A DNA stretch of 13,749 nt from Devosia equisanguinis (GTDB taxonomy: Bacteria > Pseudomonadota > Alphaproteobacteria > Rhizobiales > Hyphomicrobiaceae), in contig CAMDMH010000020.1 of assembly GCA_945901835.1 (NCBI GenBank), positions 1 through 13,749 on the forward strand, given 5' to 3'. Below are positions 1 through 7,338 of the stretch, piece by piece (position 1 is the stretch's first letter; each line of letters starts with the position of its first letter). The notes under the pieces are model-generated. The model saw nothing but the letters and a program-made list of their open reading frames with translations, ran no database searches and was not told where the DNA came from. A program made the position numbers and the translations under genes.

Positions 1-16
1 TGTGCCGACCGATCGC

Positions 17-1405
17 TCAACTCAACCCTGCCGACTTTGGCCCGGCCTTCGGCCCCGCAGCCCCTTTTACAGGTCCGTTTGCCGGCGTGCCGAATTCAAC
101 GATCTCTTCGCGATTTTCATGCAGAGACCGGTACGGCAACCCAACCGTCACGCCGGTAGATCCCACACGCCGCTTGAATTGAACCGTGCGGATCATCTCG
201 CGAATGCGCGGCTGGATCTCGGTCCGCCAGCGCGTACCGTTGAATACGCCGTAGTGCCCGACGCCCTGCTGCACGTAATGATACTTCTCGTCGACTGGAA
301 TGGACCGGCAGAGATCCTGTGCCGCTTCCGTCTGCCCGAGCCCGCAGATGTCGTCTTTCTCGCCCTCGATGGTGAGCAGGGCCGTATCCGTGATCGCCCG
401 GCAATCGACGAGTTCGCCGCGATGCCGCAACATTCCATCGGGCAGCAGATGCGCCTTGAACACCGTTTCGACCGTCTGCAGATAGAATTCCTCGGTGAGA
501 TCCATGACCGCGAGATACTCGTCGTAGAAGCGGCGGTATTGGGCCACCGTGTCGTGGTCGCCCTTCACCAGGCTGTCGAACAAGCCGATGTGCGCGTTGG
601 TGTGCCGCTCGAGGTTCATCGTCATGAATCCCGTGAGCTGCATGAACCCGGGATAGACCCGCCGCATGAAGCCCGGATTGGGAAATGGAACTTGGCTGAT
701 CACATTGTCGCGGAACCACGACATCGGCTTCTCGGTCGCGAGCTTGTTGACGACAGTGGGATTGCGCCGCGTATCGATTGGCCCGCCCATCAACGTGAGC
801 GAGACGGGCCGCGCCGGATCGCCCCGCGCCGCCATCACGGCAGCCGCCGCGAGAACCGGAACCGACGGTTGGCACACCGCGATCACGTGCGTATTCGGCC
901 CCAGGAACTGCAGGAACTCGATCACGTAGTCGACGAAATCCTCGAAATCGAAGCGCCCCAACGCCAACGGCACCTCGCGTGCGGCGCGACAATCCGTGAT
1001 GTAGAGATTGTGCTCCGGCAGCATCGCCTGAACGGTGCCCCGCAGCAGCGTCGCATAGTGCCCACTCAGCGGCGCGACGATCAGCACCTTGGGGTCGTAG
1101 CGCTTGCCCGCAACTTTCTCGTCGCGGTCGAAATGCAGCAGATCGCAGAACGTCTTCTGCATCACGATCTCTTCGCGGATGGGAACGCTGAGCCCGTGGA
1201 TCTGGGTCGAGGAAAGCCCGAACTCCGGCTTGCCGTAGCGGCGCGTCATGTCGTCGAAGAATTCGAGTCCTGCCATCAGGTTCTGGAACCCCCACCCGCG
1301 CACCGGCTGGGGCATCGCGAGATCGAGAAACGTCCGCGTCGCGCGCGCTGCGATCCGCGCCGGACCGACGAGCGCATGGGCCATCTCATAGGCGTGATAA
1401 TGCAT
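17..1405 (-). CDS. phaZ: Intracellular polyhydroxyalkanoate (PHB) depolymerase
   Basis: Cytoplasmic alpha/beta-hydrolase that breaks down stored poly(3-hydroxybutyrate) to hydroxybutyrate units. The protein (462 aa from the ATG at 1405) has the layout of the PhaZ1-type intracellular depolymerase family. A conserved N-terminus starts MHYHAYEMAH. The nucleophile elbow is VCQPS with Cys178; this family uses Cys where lipases use Ser. The acid is in GEKDDI (Asp351) and the catalytic His is in GVGHYGVF (His384). There is no signal peptide, which fits granule-associated cytoplasmic action. The open frame extends 5 codons upstream to a TTG at 1420, but GAAGG abuts that TTG with no spacing, and family members begin near the ATG, so I chose 1405. 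The last 40-50 residues (Gly/Ala/Pro/Lys-rich) look like a disordered tail. It is transcribed alone, divergently from the hydroxy-acid oxidase. Family assignment is firm; actual polymer preference is inferred. Confidence 0.93.
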   Translation of the reverse strand: MHYHAYEMAHALVGPARIAARATRTFLDLAMPQPVRGWGFQNLMAGLEFFDDMTRRYGKPEFGLSSTQIHGLSVPIREEIVMQKTFCDLLHFDRDEKVAGKRYDPKVLIVAPLSGHYATLLRGTVQAMLPEHNLYITDCRAAREVPLALGRFDFEDFVDYVIEFLQFLGPNTHVIAVCQPSVPVLAAAAVMAARGDPARPVSLTLMGGPIDTRRNPTVVNKLATEKPMSWFRDNVISQVPFPNPGFMRRVYPGFMQLTGFMTMNLERHTNAHIGLFDSLVKGDHDTVAQYRRFYDEYLAVMDLTEEFYLQTVETVFKAHLLPDGMLRHRGELVDCRAITDTALLTIEGEKDDICGLGQTEAAQDLCRSIPVDEKYHYVQQGVGHYGVFNGTRWRTEIQPRIREMIRTVQFKRRVGSTGVTVGLPYRSLHENREEIVEFGTPANGPVKGAAGPKAGPKSAGLS

Positions 1406-1442
1406 GGACGAGCATCCCAACCTTCAACCGCAGACGCGATTA

Positions 1443-1466
1443 TTGCGCAGCGCAACAATCCATTGT
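1443..1466. promoter_or_regulatory. Overlapping palindromes upstream of phaZ (candidate operator)
   Basis: Two adjoining inverted repeats lie about 40-60 bases upstream of the phaZ ATG. TTGCGC-A-GCGCAA (1443-1455) is perfect around one central base, and ACAAT-CC-ATTGT (1455-1466) shares its first base. Another TTGTGCAA-like element (1463-1470) overlaps the second. Read on the minus strand, TTGCAC (1471-1466) followed by CAATAAT-like sequence could form a weak promoter, so a protein bound here would sit in or near it. The TTGC-N5-GCAA form recalls TGC-rich sites bound by PhaR, the repressor of PHB granule genes in alphaproteobacteria. That link is inference. The rest of 1406-1697 holds nothing else I can support apart from the ribosome binding site of the next gene. 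Confidence 0.35.
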
Positions 1467-1697
1467 GCAACGCCAAAGATTCGGCAGGCCAGTTATCCAA
1501 AGTGACTACTTCCGAGCGGTGGCTCGCCCAATTCTTGGGCTTTCGCAGCGTCCCGGGACGGCCACTGCATCAAGAGTGAGCGCGCGATGCCGTCCCCCCT
1601 CGTGCGCCTCCAGCGGTGACGGCTTTACAACCCGCAGCTTCGCTTGCGATGTTGCAGCCAACCACCAAACCACGCCCCATCACCCTGGAGGAATGCC

Positions 1698-2792
1698 TTG
1701 GAGAAGAACCCAGCGCCGCAATTCGCCTGCAGCCAACAGATCCTGCAAACCGCCCGGCGGAACGTTTCCAAGACCACCTGGGACTACATCAACGGCGCGG
1801 CCGGCTCGGAAACCACGCTTCGCCGCAACCGCTATGCGCTCGACAGCCTCGCCTTCTTGCCCCGCGTCATGCGCGACGTGTCGAAGGTCGACGCCAAGCC
1901 CACGCTGCTCGGCCACAAGTGCCGCCTGCCCCTGGTGCTCGCCCCGATGGGCTCCATGCACCTGATGCACAAGGACGGCGCCGTCGCCTCGAGCAAAGCC
2001 GGCGGTCAATTCGGCGTGCCGCACATCCTCTCTTCGGTCGCGCGCCACAGCCCCGCGGAGGTCGCCGCCGCGAACCCCAAAGGCTTCAAGATCTGGCAGC
2101 TCTACATCCGTGGCGATATAGAGTGGATCAAGCCACGCCTCGACGAAGCCAAGAAAGCCGGCTTCAAGGCCCTCGTCATGACCGTCGACGCCGCCAATTA
2201 CGGCATCCGCGACCGCCAGATCCTCAACTCCTTCGAGCGCCCGTCCGCCGACATCCAAGGCGAGGACCGCGATTTCCAGGCCGCGATGACTTGGGAAAAG
2301 ATGGCAGAGGTCAAAAAGTACTGGGGCGGCCCGATGATCCTGAAGGGCATCGCCACCGCCGCCGACGCACGCCTCGCCGTCGAGCACGGCATCGATGTCG
2401 TCTACGTGTCGAACCACGGCGGACGCGAACTCGACCACGGACGCGGCACCATGGATATGCTGCCCGAGATCGTCCAGGCCGTCGCCGGCCGCGCCGAAGT
2501 CTGGATCGACGGCGGCTTCGTTCGCGGCACCGACGTTGTGAAAGCTCTGTGCCTCGGCGCGAAAGCTGTCGGGATGGCGCGTCTCCAGGCCTGGTCGATC
2601 GCTGCAGGCGGCACGGCCGCGATGGCGCAGACGCTGCTCAACCTCGAGGAAGAAATCGTCAATTGTATGGGCCTGATCGGCGCCACCTCCCTCGACAAGC
2701 TCGGCCCCGAGTACCTGACGCGCGTCACCCCCATGGGCCCGACGCACGAGCACTCCCAGTTCCGCCACATCGGCCCCGACCCGATTATTTGA
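1698..2792 (+). CDS. FMN-dependent alpha-hydroxy-acid oxidase/dehydrogenase
   Basis: TIM-barrel flavoenzyme of the lactate dehydrogenase (LldD)/glycolate oxidase/mandelate dehydrogenase family. It oxidises a 2-hydroxy acid to the 2-keto acid with FMN. By alignment in memory to glycolate oxidase the active-site set is complete: Tyr30 (DYINGAAG), Tyr136 (WQLYIRGD), Arg171 (GIRDRQ), Lys216 (MILKGIAT), His240 and Arg243 (SNHGGRELD). The phosphate-binding DGGFVRGTDVVKAL (271-284) and GMAR (292-295) are also present. Start choice: GGAGG at 1687-1691 sits 6 bases before TTG 1698, giving a 364-aa protein of usual family length. The frame stays open to another TTG at 1644, but that extension has no ribosome site and unusual composition. 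No membrane segment is evident, so electron acceptor (oxygen or respiratory chain) and substrate cannot be told. It is a single gene convergent with the Bug operon across a GC hairpin. Confidence 0.88.
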   Translation: MEKNPAPQFACSQQILQTARRNVSKTTWDYINGAAGSETTLRRNRYALDSLAFLPRVMRDVSKVDAKPTLLGHKCRLPLVLAPMGSMHLMHKDGAVASSKAGGQFGVPHILSSVARHSPAEVAAANPKGFKIWQLYIRGDIEWIKPRLDEAKKAGFKALVMTVDAANYGIRDRQILNSFERPSADIQGEDRDFQAAMTWEKMAEVKKYWGGPMILKGIATAADARLAVEHGIDVVYVSNHGGRELDHGRGTMDMLPEIVQAVAGRAEVWIDGGFVRGTDVVKALCLGAKAVGMARLQAWSIAAGGTAAMAQTLLNLEEEIVNCMGLIGATSLDKLGPEYLTRVTPMGPTHEHSQFRHIGPDPII

Positions 2793-2801
2793 ACATCCTC
2801 T

Positions 2802-2824
2802 CCCCTCCCCCTCGTGGGGAGGGG
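2802..2824. repeat. GC-rich hairpin repeat, copy 1 (likely bidirectional terminator)
   Basis: Perfect 9-bp arms CCCCTCCCC (2802-2810) and GGGGAGGGG (2816-2824) enclose the loop CTCGT, and further G runs follow (2826-2836). It lies between the stops of two convergent genes (2792 and 2840), where a symmetric hairpin could end transcription from both sides. The element recurs at 9841-9862 and 13667-13689 with the same arms, so it is a dispersed repeat and not just a local terminator. There is no clean U-tract on the plus strand. Confidence 0.75.
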
Positions 2825-2839
2825 CAGGGGTGGGGGTTC

Positions 2840-3832
2840 TTACTTCTTCCGCGCCATCCCCAGCACCTTGGCGATCCGCGCCACTTGATCCTGCTGCTCC
2901 TTGAGCGCGGCCTGGAATTCCTCGACGCCCATAGGGCTCGCCGGTTGGCCGGAAGCTCCCAGACGCTCGACGACCGTTTTGTCCTTCAGAGCTTCGAGCA
3001 CAGCCGCGGCCACCTTCTGGCGAACGTCGAGAGCCATGTCTCGCGGCCCCACCATGCCGAGCACTGGACTGGCGACGAGCGAGGGATATCCAGCTTCCAC
3101 GATCGACGGAATGTCCGGTGCAATGCTCGAACGCTTCGCGTCGTTCACCGCCAGTACCTTGATCCGGCCCCCTTCCGCCGTCGCTCGCATCGCCGCATAC
3201 GACATCATCGCGAGCTGGATGCGGTTTTCACCGAGATCGGTCGGCGACGTCGTGATGTCGCGATATGGCACCTTGCCGAGTTCCAGGCTGCTTTCGCGCA
3301 GAAAGCCGTTCCACACGAACTCCGAGAACCCAGGCGCCACGCCATAGCTCACCTTGCCGGGGTTGGCCTTCGCGAATGCGACGAAATCCTTCATCGTCGA
3401 AACGCCGATACTGGACGGCACCGCGATCGCGATCTGCACCTTGGCGACACCCGCGATCGGGGTCAGGTCGCGCTCGGGATCATAGGGGAGATTTTCGTGC
3501 ACGTAGGGATGAACGACATAGGCGCTGGTCGGTCCGAAGAACAGGATGTGGTCGTCCTTTGCGTTGACCACAGTCCCGACCGACAACAGCCCGTCGCCGC
3601 CCGGCTTGCCTTCCACAACCACCGGCTGCTTCCAGATCGCCTGCAGCTTGTCGCTCAGCAGTCGCGCGGCAATGTCTGCACCCGACGCCGGCCCGAACGG
3701 CAGGATCAGCCGCACGGTGCGTTCCGGCCAGGCCTTTACGTTCGTTTGCGCCTGCGCGCCAGAACCGGCAGCCCATCCCAATGCCCCGGCCACGGCAAAC
3801 CCAAGAGCCACGCGCCCTCTGCTTCCCAGCAT
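2840..3832 (-). CDS. Bug/TctC-family periplasmic solute-binding protein
   Basis: Extracytoplasmic receptor of the tripartite tricarboxylate transporter (TTT) type, which captures a carboxylate in the periplasm. The 330-aa length is usual for the family. An N-terminal signal peptide (basic MLGSRGR, hydrophobic 8-20, cleavage probably after AQA near residue 28) is followed by the typical Bug start WPERTVRLILPFGPASGAD. The ligand-loop region has VVVEGKPGGDG and the C-terminal lobe has APDIPSIVEAGYP. ATG 3832 is supported by GGGAGG 6 bases upstream. It lies 41 bases downstream of the second receptor gene in the same direction, so the two are probably co-transcribed. No TctA or TctB membrane subunit is visible nearby; orphan Bug receptors that share a distant TctAB are common in alpha- and betaproteobacteria. 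Ligand is unknown; the divergent dioxygenase genes suggest an aromatic or related acid. Confidence 0.88.
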   Translation of the reverse strand: MLGSRGRVALGFAVAGALGWAAGSGAQAQTNVKAWPERTVRLILPFGPASGADIAARLLSDKLQAIWKQPVVVEGKPGGDGLLSVGTVVNAKDDHILFFGPTSAYVVHPYVHENLPYDPERDLTPIAGVAKVQIAIAVPSSIGVSTMKDFVAFAKANPGKVSYGVAPGFSEFVWNGFLRESSLELGKVPYRDITTSPTDLGENRIQLAMMSYAAMRATAEGGRIKVLAVNDAKRSSIAPDIPSIVEAGYPSLVASPVLGMVGPRDMALDVRQKVAAAVLEALKDKTVVERLGASGQPASPMGVEEFQAALKEQQDQVARIAKVLGMARKK

Positions 3833-3873
3833 TCCATTCCTCCCTGTCTATTCTCTCGGACGCGTCGCGGCGA

Positions 3874-4926
3874 TCACCGCTTGTCCACACCCAGCAGTGC
3901 ACGCGCCCGAACAAGCACAGGCTCGGGCGTTTTGAAAATGGATTCGATCAGCGGCACGATCTTGTCGCCGTCCATCGGCGTGATCTCGAGATTGAGCTTC
4001 TGCGCCTCGGCGATGAATTCCGGATCGGCCAGCGTCGCCTTGAACGCCGCGCGCAGCACCGCCAGCCGATCGGCCGGCGTTCCCGGCGGCGCGAACAACG
4101 GCCGGCCATAGGCCCACGGCCCGAAGATCAGCCCGAACAGCTGCTTGTCCTCCTCGTTCGAAACGAGATCGAAGGCATTCGGCACGTTGGCGATATCGGG
4201 ATGCTTCCGCAGCCCCATTTGTATCGGCACCGATATGCGGCCCGACTTCCATTCCGCCGCATAGTCCGTCTTCAGCGCCGAGACGAGCAATCCGCAGAAT
4301 CCGTCGACCTCGCCGCGCTCCGACGCAAGCTTGATGTCCGTCAGCACGCGATAGCCGGTGACGACCTTGATCTTCAGCCCGAGCAATTGCCCTAGCACGA
4401 CAGCGTCGATCGTCGAGCCGGATGCAGGCCCCGTAGACCCAACCGTCACCTCGCGCTTCTTCATGTCGTCGAGGGTCTTGAGATCCTTCGCCCAGAAGCT
4501 GCACGTCGAGATCTCGGAGTTCAGATTTCCGATCCAGCCGAACTGGCGCGGATCGAACTTCGTCCGCGACGGATCGAGCAGCGGCTCGATTGTGTTGACC
4601 GGGTTCGGCATGCCGAACACCGAGCCGTCTTTCGCCGCTACCCCCGCGAGATAGCTGGTCGCCGTCAGCGATCCCGCCCCCGGCATGTGCTGAATGATGA
4701 CCGTCGGATTACTCGGAATATGCTTGCCCACGTGACGGATGTAGACGCGCATGTAGAGCTCGAATGTCGAGCCCGGTGGATAGCCGACCACCGCCTGCAC
4801 GGTGCGGCCCTTGTAGAACGCCGCCGGCTCCTGCGCCTCGGCCGCAACCGTGGACACGACAAAGCATCCGACCAGCGCAACGAGAAACCGGGCCATACGT
4901 TGCAGCGACGTGCCGAGATCCAGCAT
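3874..4926 (-). CDS. Divergent Bug/TctC-like periplasmic solute-binding protein
   Basis: Second putative TTT receptor, 350 aa, first gene of the minus-strand pair. A hydrophobic stretch (residues 12-28) followed by AAEAQ suggests Sec export with cleavage near residue 31. LVGC (18-21) resembles a lipobox, but hydrophobic residues continue after the Cys and the preceding core is short, so I favour ordinary cleavage. The mature part begins FYKGRTVQAVVGYPPGST, then has IIQHMPGAGSLTATSYLAG, equivalent to the Bug PGAGG loop, and a receptor-like C-terminal domain. It is clearly less typical than its neighbour: the segment around residues 120-215 and several Cys (143 region, 210 region) do not follow the usual Bug pattern. 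ATG 4926 is preceded by GGGAGG with a 6-base spacer. The two receptors differ strongly from each other, so this is not a recent duplication. Ligand is unknown. Confidence 0.78.
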   Translation of the reverse strand: MLDLGTSLQRMARFLVALVGCFVVSTVAAEAQEPAAFYKGRTVQAVVGYPPGSTFELYMRVYIRHVGKHIPSNPTVIIQHMPGAGSLTATSYLAGVAAKDGSVFGMPNPVNTIEPLLDPSRTKFDPRQFGWIGNLNSEISTCSFWAKDLKTLDDMKKREVTVGSTGPASGSTIDAVVLGQLLGLKIKVVTGYRVLTDIKLASERGEVDGFCGLLVSALKTDYAAEWKSGRISVPIQMGLRKHPDIANVPNAFDLVSNEEDKQLFGLIFGPWAYGRPLFAPPGTPADRLAVLRAAFKATLADPEFIAEAQKLNLEITPMDGDKIVPLIESIFKTPEPVLVRARALLGVDKR

Positions 4927-5037
4927 TTCAGTCCTCCCGAACCAAGAAACAGCGGCGACCCTATTCCGGCGCGCCGTCGCTGGTCTAGCGGGGAACGCTA
5001 CGGCGATGGTCGATACGAGGCGACGAGCCCATCTCTA

Positions 5038-5066
5038 TTGCGCCGCCGCCACCCCCGCAGCTATAG
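5038..5066 (+). promoter_or_regulatory. Candidate sigma70-like promoter of the dioxygenase operon
   Basis: TTGCGC (5038-5043) and CTATAG (5061-5066) are separated by 17 bases, 31 bases before the ATG at 5098. The 171-base divergent gap 4927-5097 also holds a small inverted repeat, TAGCG-N5-CGCTA (4986-5000), that could be an operator between the two divergent promoters. Both are weak matches seen by eye in GC-rich sequence. Confidence 0.3.
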
Positions 5067-5097
5067 CCAACGGATCAACTCGAACGGGACTTTTTTC

Positions 5098-5346
5098 ATG
5101 TCCGCCTACGCCCTCAATAAGATGATCCGTGACGTGAATCGCGATCCCGCGCGCCGCGAGCAGTTCTTCGCGGACGCCGCCGCTTTCGCCGCAAGCTATG
5201 CCCTTACCGAGGAAGAAGCTCGCGCCGTGGTCACGCGGGACGTCGCAACGCTCTACAAGCTCGGCGTTCACGGCCTGATCCTTCGCCCGTTCACTTTATT
5301 GCACAAGATGCCGGAGCCGGAATACCTCGCTGCCATCCGTAGCTGA
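5098..5346 (+). CDS. LigA-like small subunit of an extradiol ring-cleavage dioxygenase
   Basis: Small, mostly helical protein (82 aa) matching the LigA domain, the alpha subunit of protocatechuate 4,5-dioxygenase-type class III enzymes. The alpha subunit packs against the catalytic LigB-type subunit and closes the active site. Features seen are an N-terminal helix (YALNKMIRDVNRDPARREQF), LTEEEARAVVTRDVATLYKLG (residues about 37-57) and the C-terminal GVHGLILRPF. It is shorter than classical Sphingobium LigA (about 139 aa), carrying only the core domain. ATG 5098 is preceded by GGGA about 9 bases upstream; longer forms of the open frame run back through the intergenic region and lack support. 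The catalytic subunit follows 34 bases later on the same strand, the usual order for this two-component enzyme, which strengthens both calls. The substrate is not deducible. Confidence 0.82.
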   Translation: MSAYALNKMIRDVNRDPARREQFFADAAAFAASYALTEEEARAVVTRDVATLYKLGVHGLILRPFTLLHKMPEPEYLAAIRS

Positions 5347-5380
5347 CCCTCAGCCCTGTCGATGCCGGAACCGCCACGCC

Positions 5381-6214
5381 ATGCCCATCGTATACGCCTG
5401 CGCCGCCAGCCATGCTCCGGGCATCACCGCCTGGGCCGAGGCCGCGCCAAAGGACCAGTCAGCCGCCATCGGCAACGCATTCGGCGAACTCGCGCGCGGC
5501 CTCGCCGCCGCCAAGCCCGACACGATCCTGGTGCTCACGTCGGAGCATTGGGCCAACTTCTTCCTCGATCATGCCAGCGCCTTCTGCATCGGCCGCGGCG
5601 ACGTGTTCGAAGGTCCCGTCGAGCCATGGCTCCGCATCGAGAACCGGCAGCTTCCGGGAAATCCTGCGCTCGCCGCACGCCTTCTGGAACACTGCTACGC
5701 GCACGGCTTCGAGCCGTCCCATTCCCACGAGCTGAAGTTCGATCACGGCACCATGGTCCCGCTCTCGTTCCTGATGCCTAAGACCGATGGCGGGACGCCA
5801 TGCGGCGTCGTGCCAGTCTTCTTCAACACGCTGTGCCCACCGCGCCCGTCGCCGAAACGCTGCCTCGAACTCGGACGCACGCTCCGCCAGGTGCTCGACC
5901 AGTCCCCGGAGCGCATCGCCATCGTCGCCACCGGCGGACTCAGCCATGATCCCGGCGAGATCAACCACGGCGTCATCGACATCGAGTTCGACAGCAAATT
6001 CATGGCGCGCATGACAAATCCGAGCCTGGCCGAGCTGGCCTCGTATTCGGACGCGGAACTGCTGTCGGCAGGCGCCGGCACCCTGGAATTGCTCGCCTGG
6101 ATCTGCCTCGCGGGCATCATGGGCGCAGCCGCCTCCCCGCGCGTTGTCGCCTACGAACCTGTGAAACCCTGGGCCAACGGCATCGGGATGATCGAATACC
6201 GAACCGCAGCCTGA
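5381..6214 (+). CDS. LigB-like class III extradiol ring-cleavage dioxygenase, catalytic subunit
   Basis: Non-haem Fe(II) enzyme expected to cleave a catechol-type ring next to the hydroxyl pair, adding both atoms of oxygen. In 277 aa it shows the LigB superfamily signature: metal-ligand candidates His11 (ASHAPGI) and His56 (SEHW), Glu236 in GAGTLELLAW as the third ligand, and catalytic-base candidate His189 in ATGGLSHDPG. LKFDHGTMVPL (118-128) is a further conserved His motif. The start ATG 5381 gives MPIVYACAASHAP, a natural family N-terminus, though its ribosome site (CCGGAA) is weak, perhaps because it is translationally coupled to the LigA-like gene. The Ldh gene follows within 23 bases, so the three probably form one operon. 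Substrate could be protocatechuate, gallate or another substituted catechol. No other genes of the 4,5-cleavage pathway (semialdehyde dehydrogenase, lactonase, hydratase, aldolase) are in the window, so a complete pathway must lie elsewhere or the role differs. Confidence 0.86.
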   Translation: MPIVYACAASHAPGITAWAEAAPKDQSAAIGNAFGELARGLAAAKPDTILVLTSEHWANFFLDHASAFCIGRGDVFEGPVEPWLRIENRQLPGNPALAARLLEHCYAHGFEPSHSHELKFDHGTMVPLSFLMPKTDGGTPCGVVPVFFNTLCPPRPSPKRCLELGRTLRQVLDQSPERIAIVATGGLSHDPGEINHGVIDIEFDSKFMARMTNPSLAELASYSDAELLSAGAGTLELLAWICLAGIMGAAASPRVVAYEPVKPWANGIGMIEYRTAA

Positions 6215-6237
6215 TTGCCTGACCGATGGAACCCACA

Positions 6238-7293
6238 ATGATCAAGTCCAGCATTATCGCCGACCAGCAAGATCTCACACGCTTCGCCGCCGAGATCCTG
6301 ATGAAGCGCGGCATGAACGCGGAGGATGCTGGCGCGGTCGCAGGCGCCCTCGTCTGGGCCGACATGCGCGATGTCGGCTCTCACGGCGTCTTCCGGCTAC
6401 CGCGTTACATGGCGATCATCGACAAGGGCGATATCGACCCGAAGGCCAAAATCGAGGCCCGCCTGCAATTGCCCGCCGCCCTCGTGTTCGAAGCCAACAA
6501 GGCGTTCGGCGCCGTCGCGATGATGCACGCGATGAAAGCCGCCTGCGAACAGGCCAAGCGCGCCGGCGTCTGCTACGCCATCGTCAGCCACACCACGCAT
6601 ACCGGCGCCATCGGCTACTTCACGAATTGGGCGGCAGAACGCGGCTTCGCGGCCATCGTCGCCAGCGCCGGCACCGCCAACATGGCCTATTACGGCGCGA
6701 CGAAACCGAGCCTCTCGACGAGCCCTCTTGCGATTGCCGTGCCCGGCGGCAGGAACGGCCCGATCGCGCTGGATATGTCGACCGCCATCCTCGGCATCGG
6801 CCGCCTGGCACAAGCCAAGGAGCGCGGCGAAACGCTGCCCGAAGGCGTCGCCCTCGACGACGACGGCAACCCGACGACCGATCCGGCGAAAGCCAACTTG
6901 CCCATGCCGTTGGGCGGCGCGAAAGGCTCCGGCCTCGCGCTGATGTTGGAGTGCCTTGCGGGCCTGATGGCCGGCACCCCGCTACTCGCGGGCATGATCG
7001 CCCCCGGAGGCAAGATCTGGCACTCGCACAACGCCATCATCATCGTGATGGACGTCGCCCAGTTCCGGCCCGTCGCCGACTTCGAGAAGGACGCCGAGGA
7101 GCTTGCCGCCGCGATCAAGCAGCTCCCGCGCCGTCCCGGCTTCGACGAGCTGATGCTGCCCGGCGAGCGCGGCAACCGCGCCTATGCCCAATCGCTGGTA
7201 GATGGCGTCTCGATCTCCCCCGGCACCTGGTCAGACCTCGAAAAGCTCGGCCAGAAGCTCGGCGTCACGATGCCGTCGCGGAAACGCGGCTGA
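6238..7293 (+). CDS. Ldh-family (malate/L-lactate/ureidoglycolate type) NAD(P)-dependent dehydrogenase
   Basis: Oxidoreductase of the archaeal-type malate/L-lactate dehydrogenase superfamily, which also includes ureidoglycolate, sulfolactate and 2,3-diketogulonate enzymes. Members interconvert 2-hydroxy and 2-keto acids, or reduce cyclic imino acids. In 351 aa the family landmarks are in order: RDVGSHGVFRLPRY with His49, His121 in SHTTHTGAIGYF, STSPLAIAVPGG (160-171), LDMSTA (178-183), DDDGNPTTDP (207-216) and PLGGAKGSGLAL (224-235). ATG 6238 is preferred because GGA lies 7 bases upstream; an in-frame ATG at 6226 has no ribosome site. It is the last gene of the dioxygenase operon and probably processes a hydroxy- or keto-acid intermediate of that pathway (inference). 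Its stop is followed after one base by a 25-base copy of the start of the EVE gene now 0.8 kb away. Confidence 0.87.
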   Translation: MIKSSIIADQQDLTRFAAEILMKRGMNAEDAGAVAGALVWADMRDVGSHGVFRLPRYMAIIDKGDIDPKAKIEARLQLPAALVFEANKAFGAVAMMHAMKAACEQAKRAGVCYAIVSHTTHTGAIGYFTNWAAERGFAAIVASAGTANMAYYGATKPSLSTSPLAIAVPGGRNGPIALDMSTAILGIGRLAQAKERGETLPEGVALDDDGNPTTDPAKANLPMPLGGAKGSGLALMLECLAGLMAGTPLLAGMIAPGGKIWHSHNAIIIVMDVAQFRPVADFEKDAEELAAAIKQLPRRPGFDELMLPGERGNRAYAQSLVDGVSISPGTWSDLEKLGQKLGVTMPSRKRG

Positions 7294-7294
7294 A

Positions 7295-7319
7295 ATGGCC
7301 AGGAAACCGCCCGCCCCTC
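7295..7319 (+). repeat. Partial copy of the EVE gene 5' end, left flank of the toxin-antitoxin cassette
   Basis: This 25-base stretch matches the first 25 bases of the EVE gene (8082-8106) at 22 positions, beginning at an ATG in both. It would read MARKPPAP, against MAKKPPAP in the intact gene, then diverges and stops at 7340-7342. Two of the three differences are synonymous. The most economical reading is that the EVE gene once started here, one base after the dehydrogenase stop, and that the cassette entered at its start, leaving this duplicated remnant. Confidence 0.6.
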
Positions 7320-7338
7320 GCCGTCCGGCGACGGCAGC

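Noticed and set aside
18..21. LVGC lipobox idea for the divergent Bug receptor (protein residues 18-21)
   Set aside because: The hydrophobic run continues after the Cys and the preceding core is very short, so ordinary signal peptidase cleavage near residue 31 fits better. The coordinates given are residues of the protein encoded at 3874-4926.
2..1579. 525-codon plus-strand open frame opposite phaZ
   Set aside because: It is the complement of a depolymerase with a complete catalytic set; the translation is His/Arg-rich with no domain, as expected for a shadow in GC-rich DNA.
1616..4111. 831-codon plus-strand open frame spanning the oxidase and the Bug receptor
   Set aside because: It runs through two real genes and a palindromic repeat in other frames, and its translation is low-complexity Arg/Pro/His sequence.
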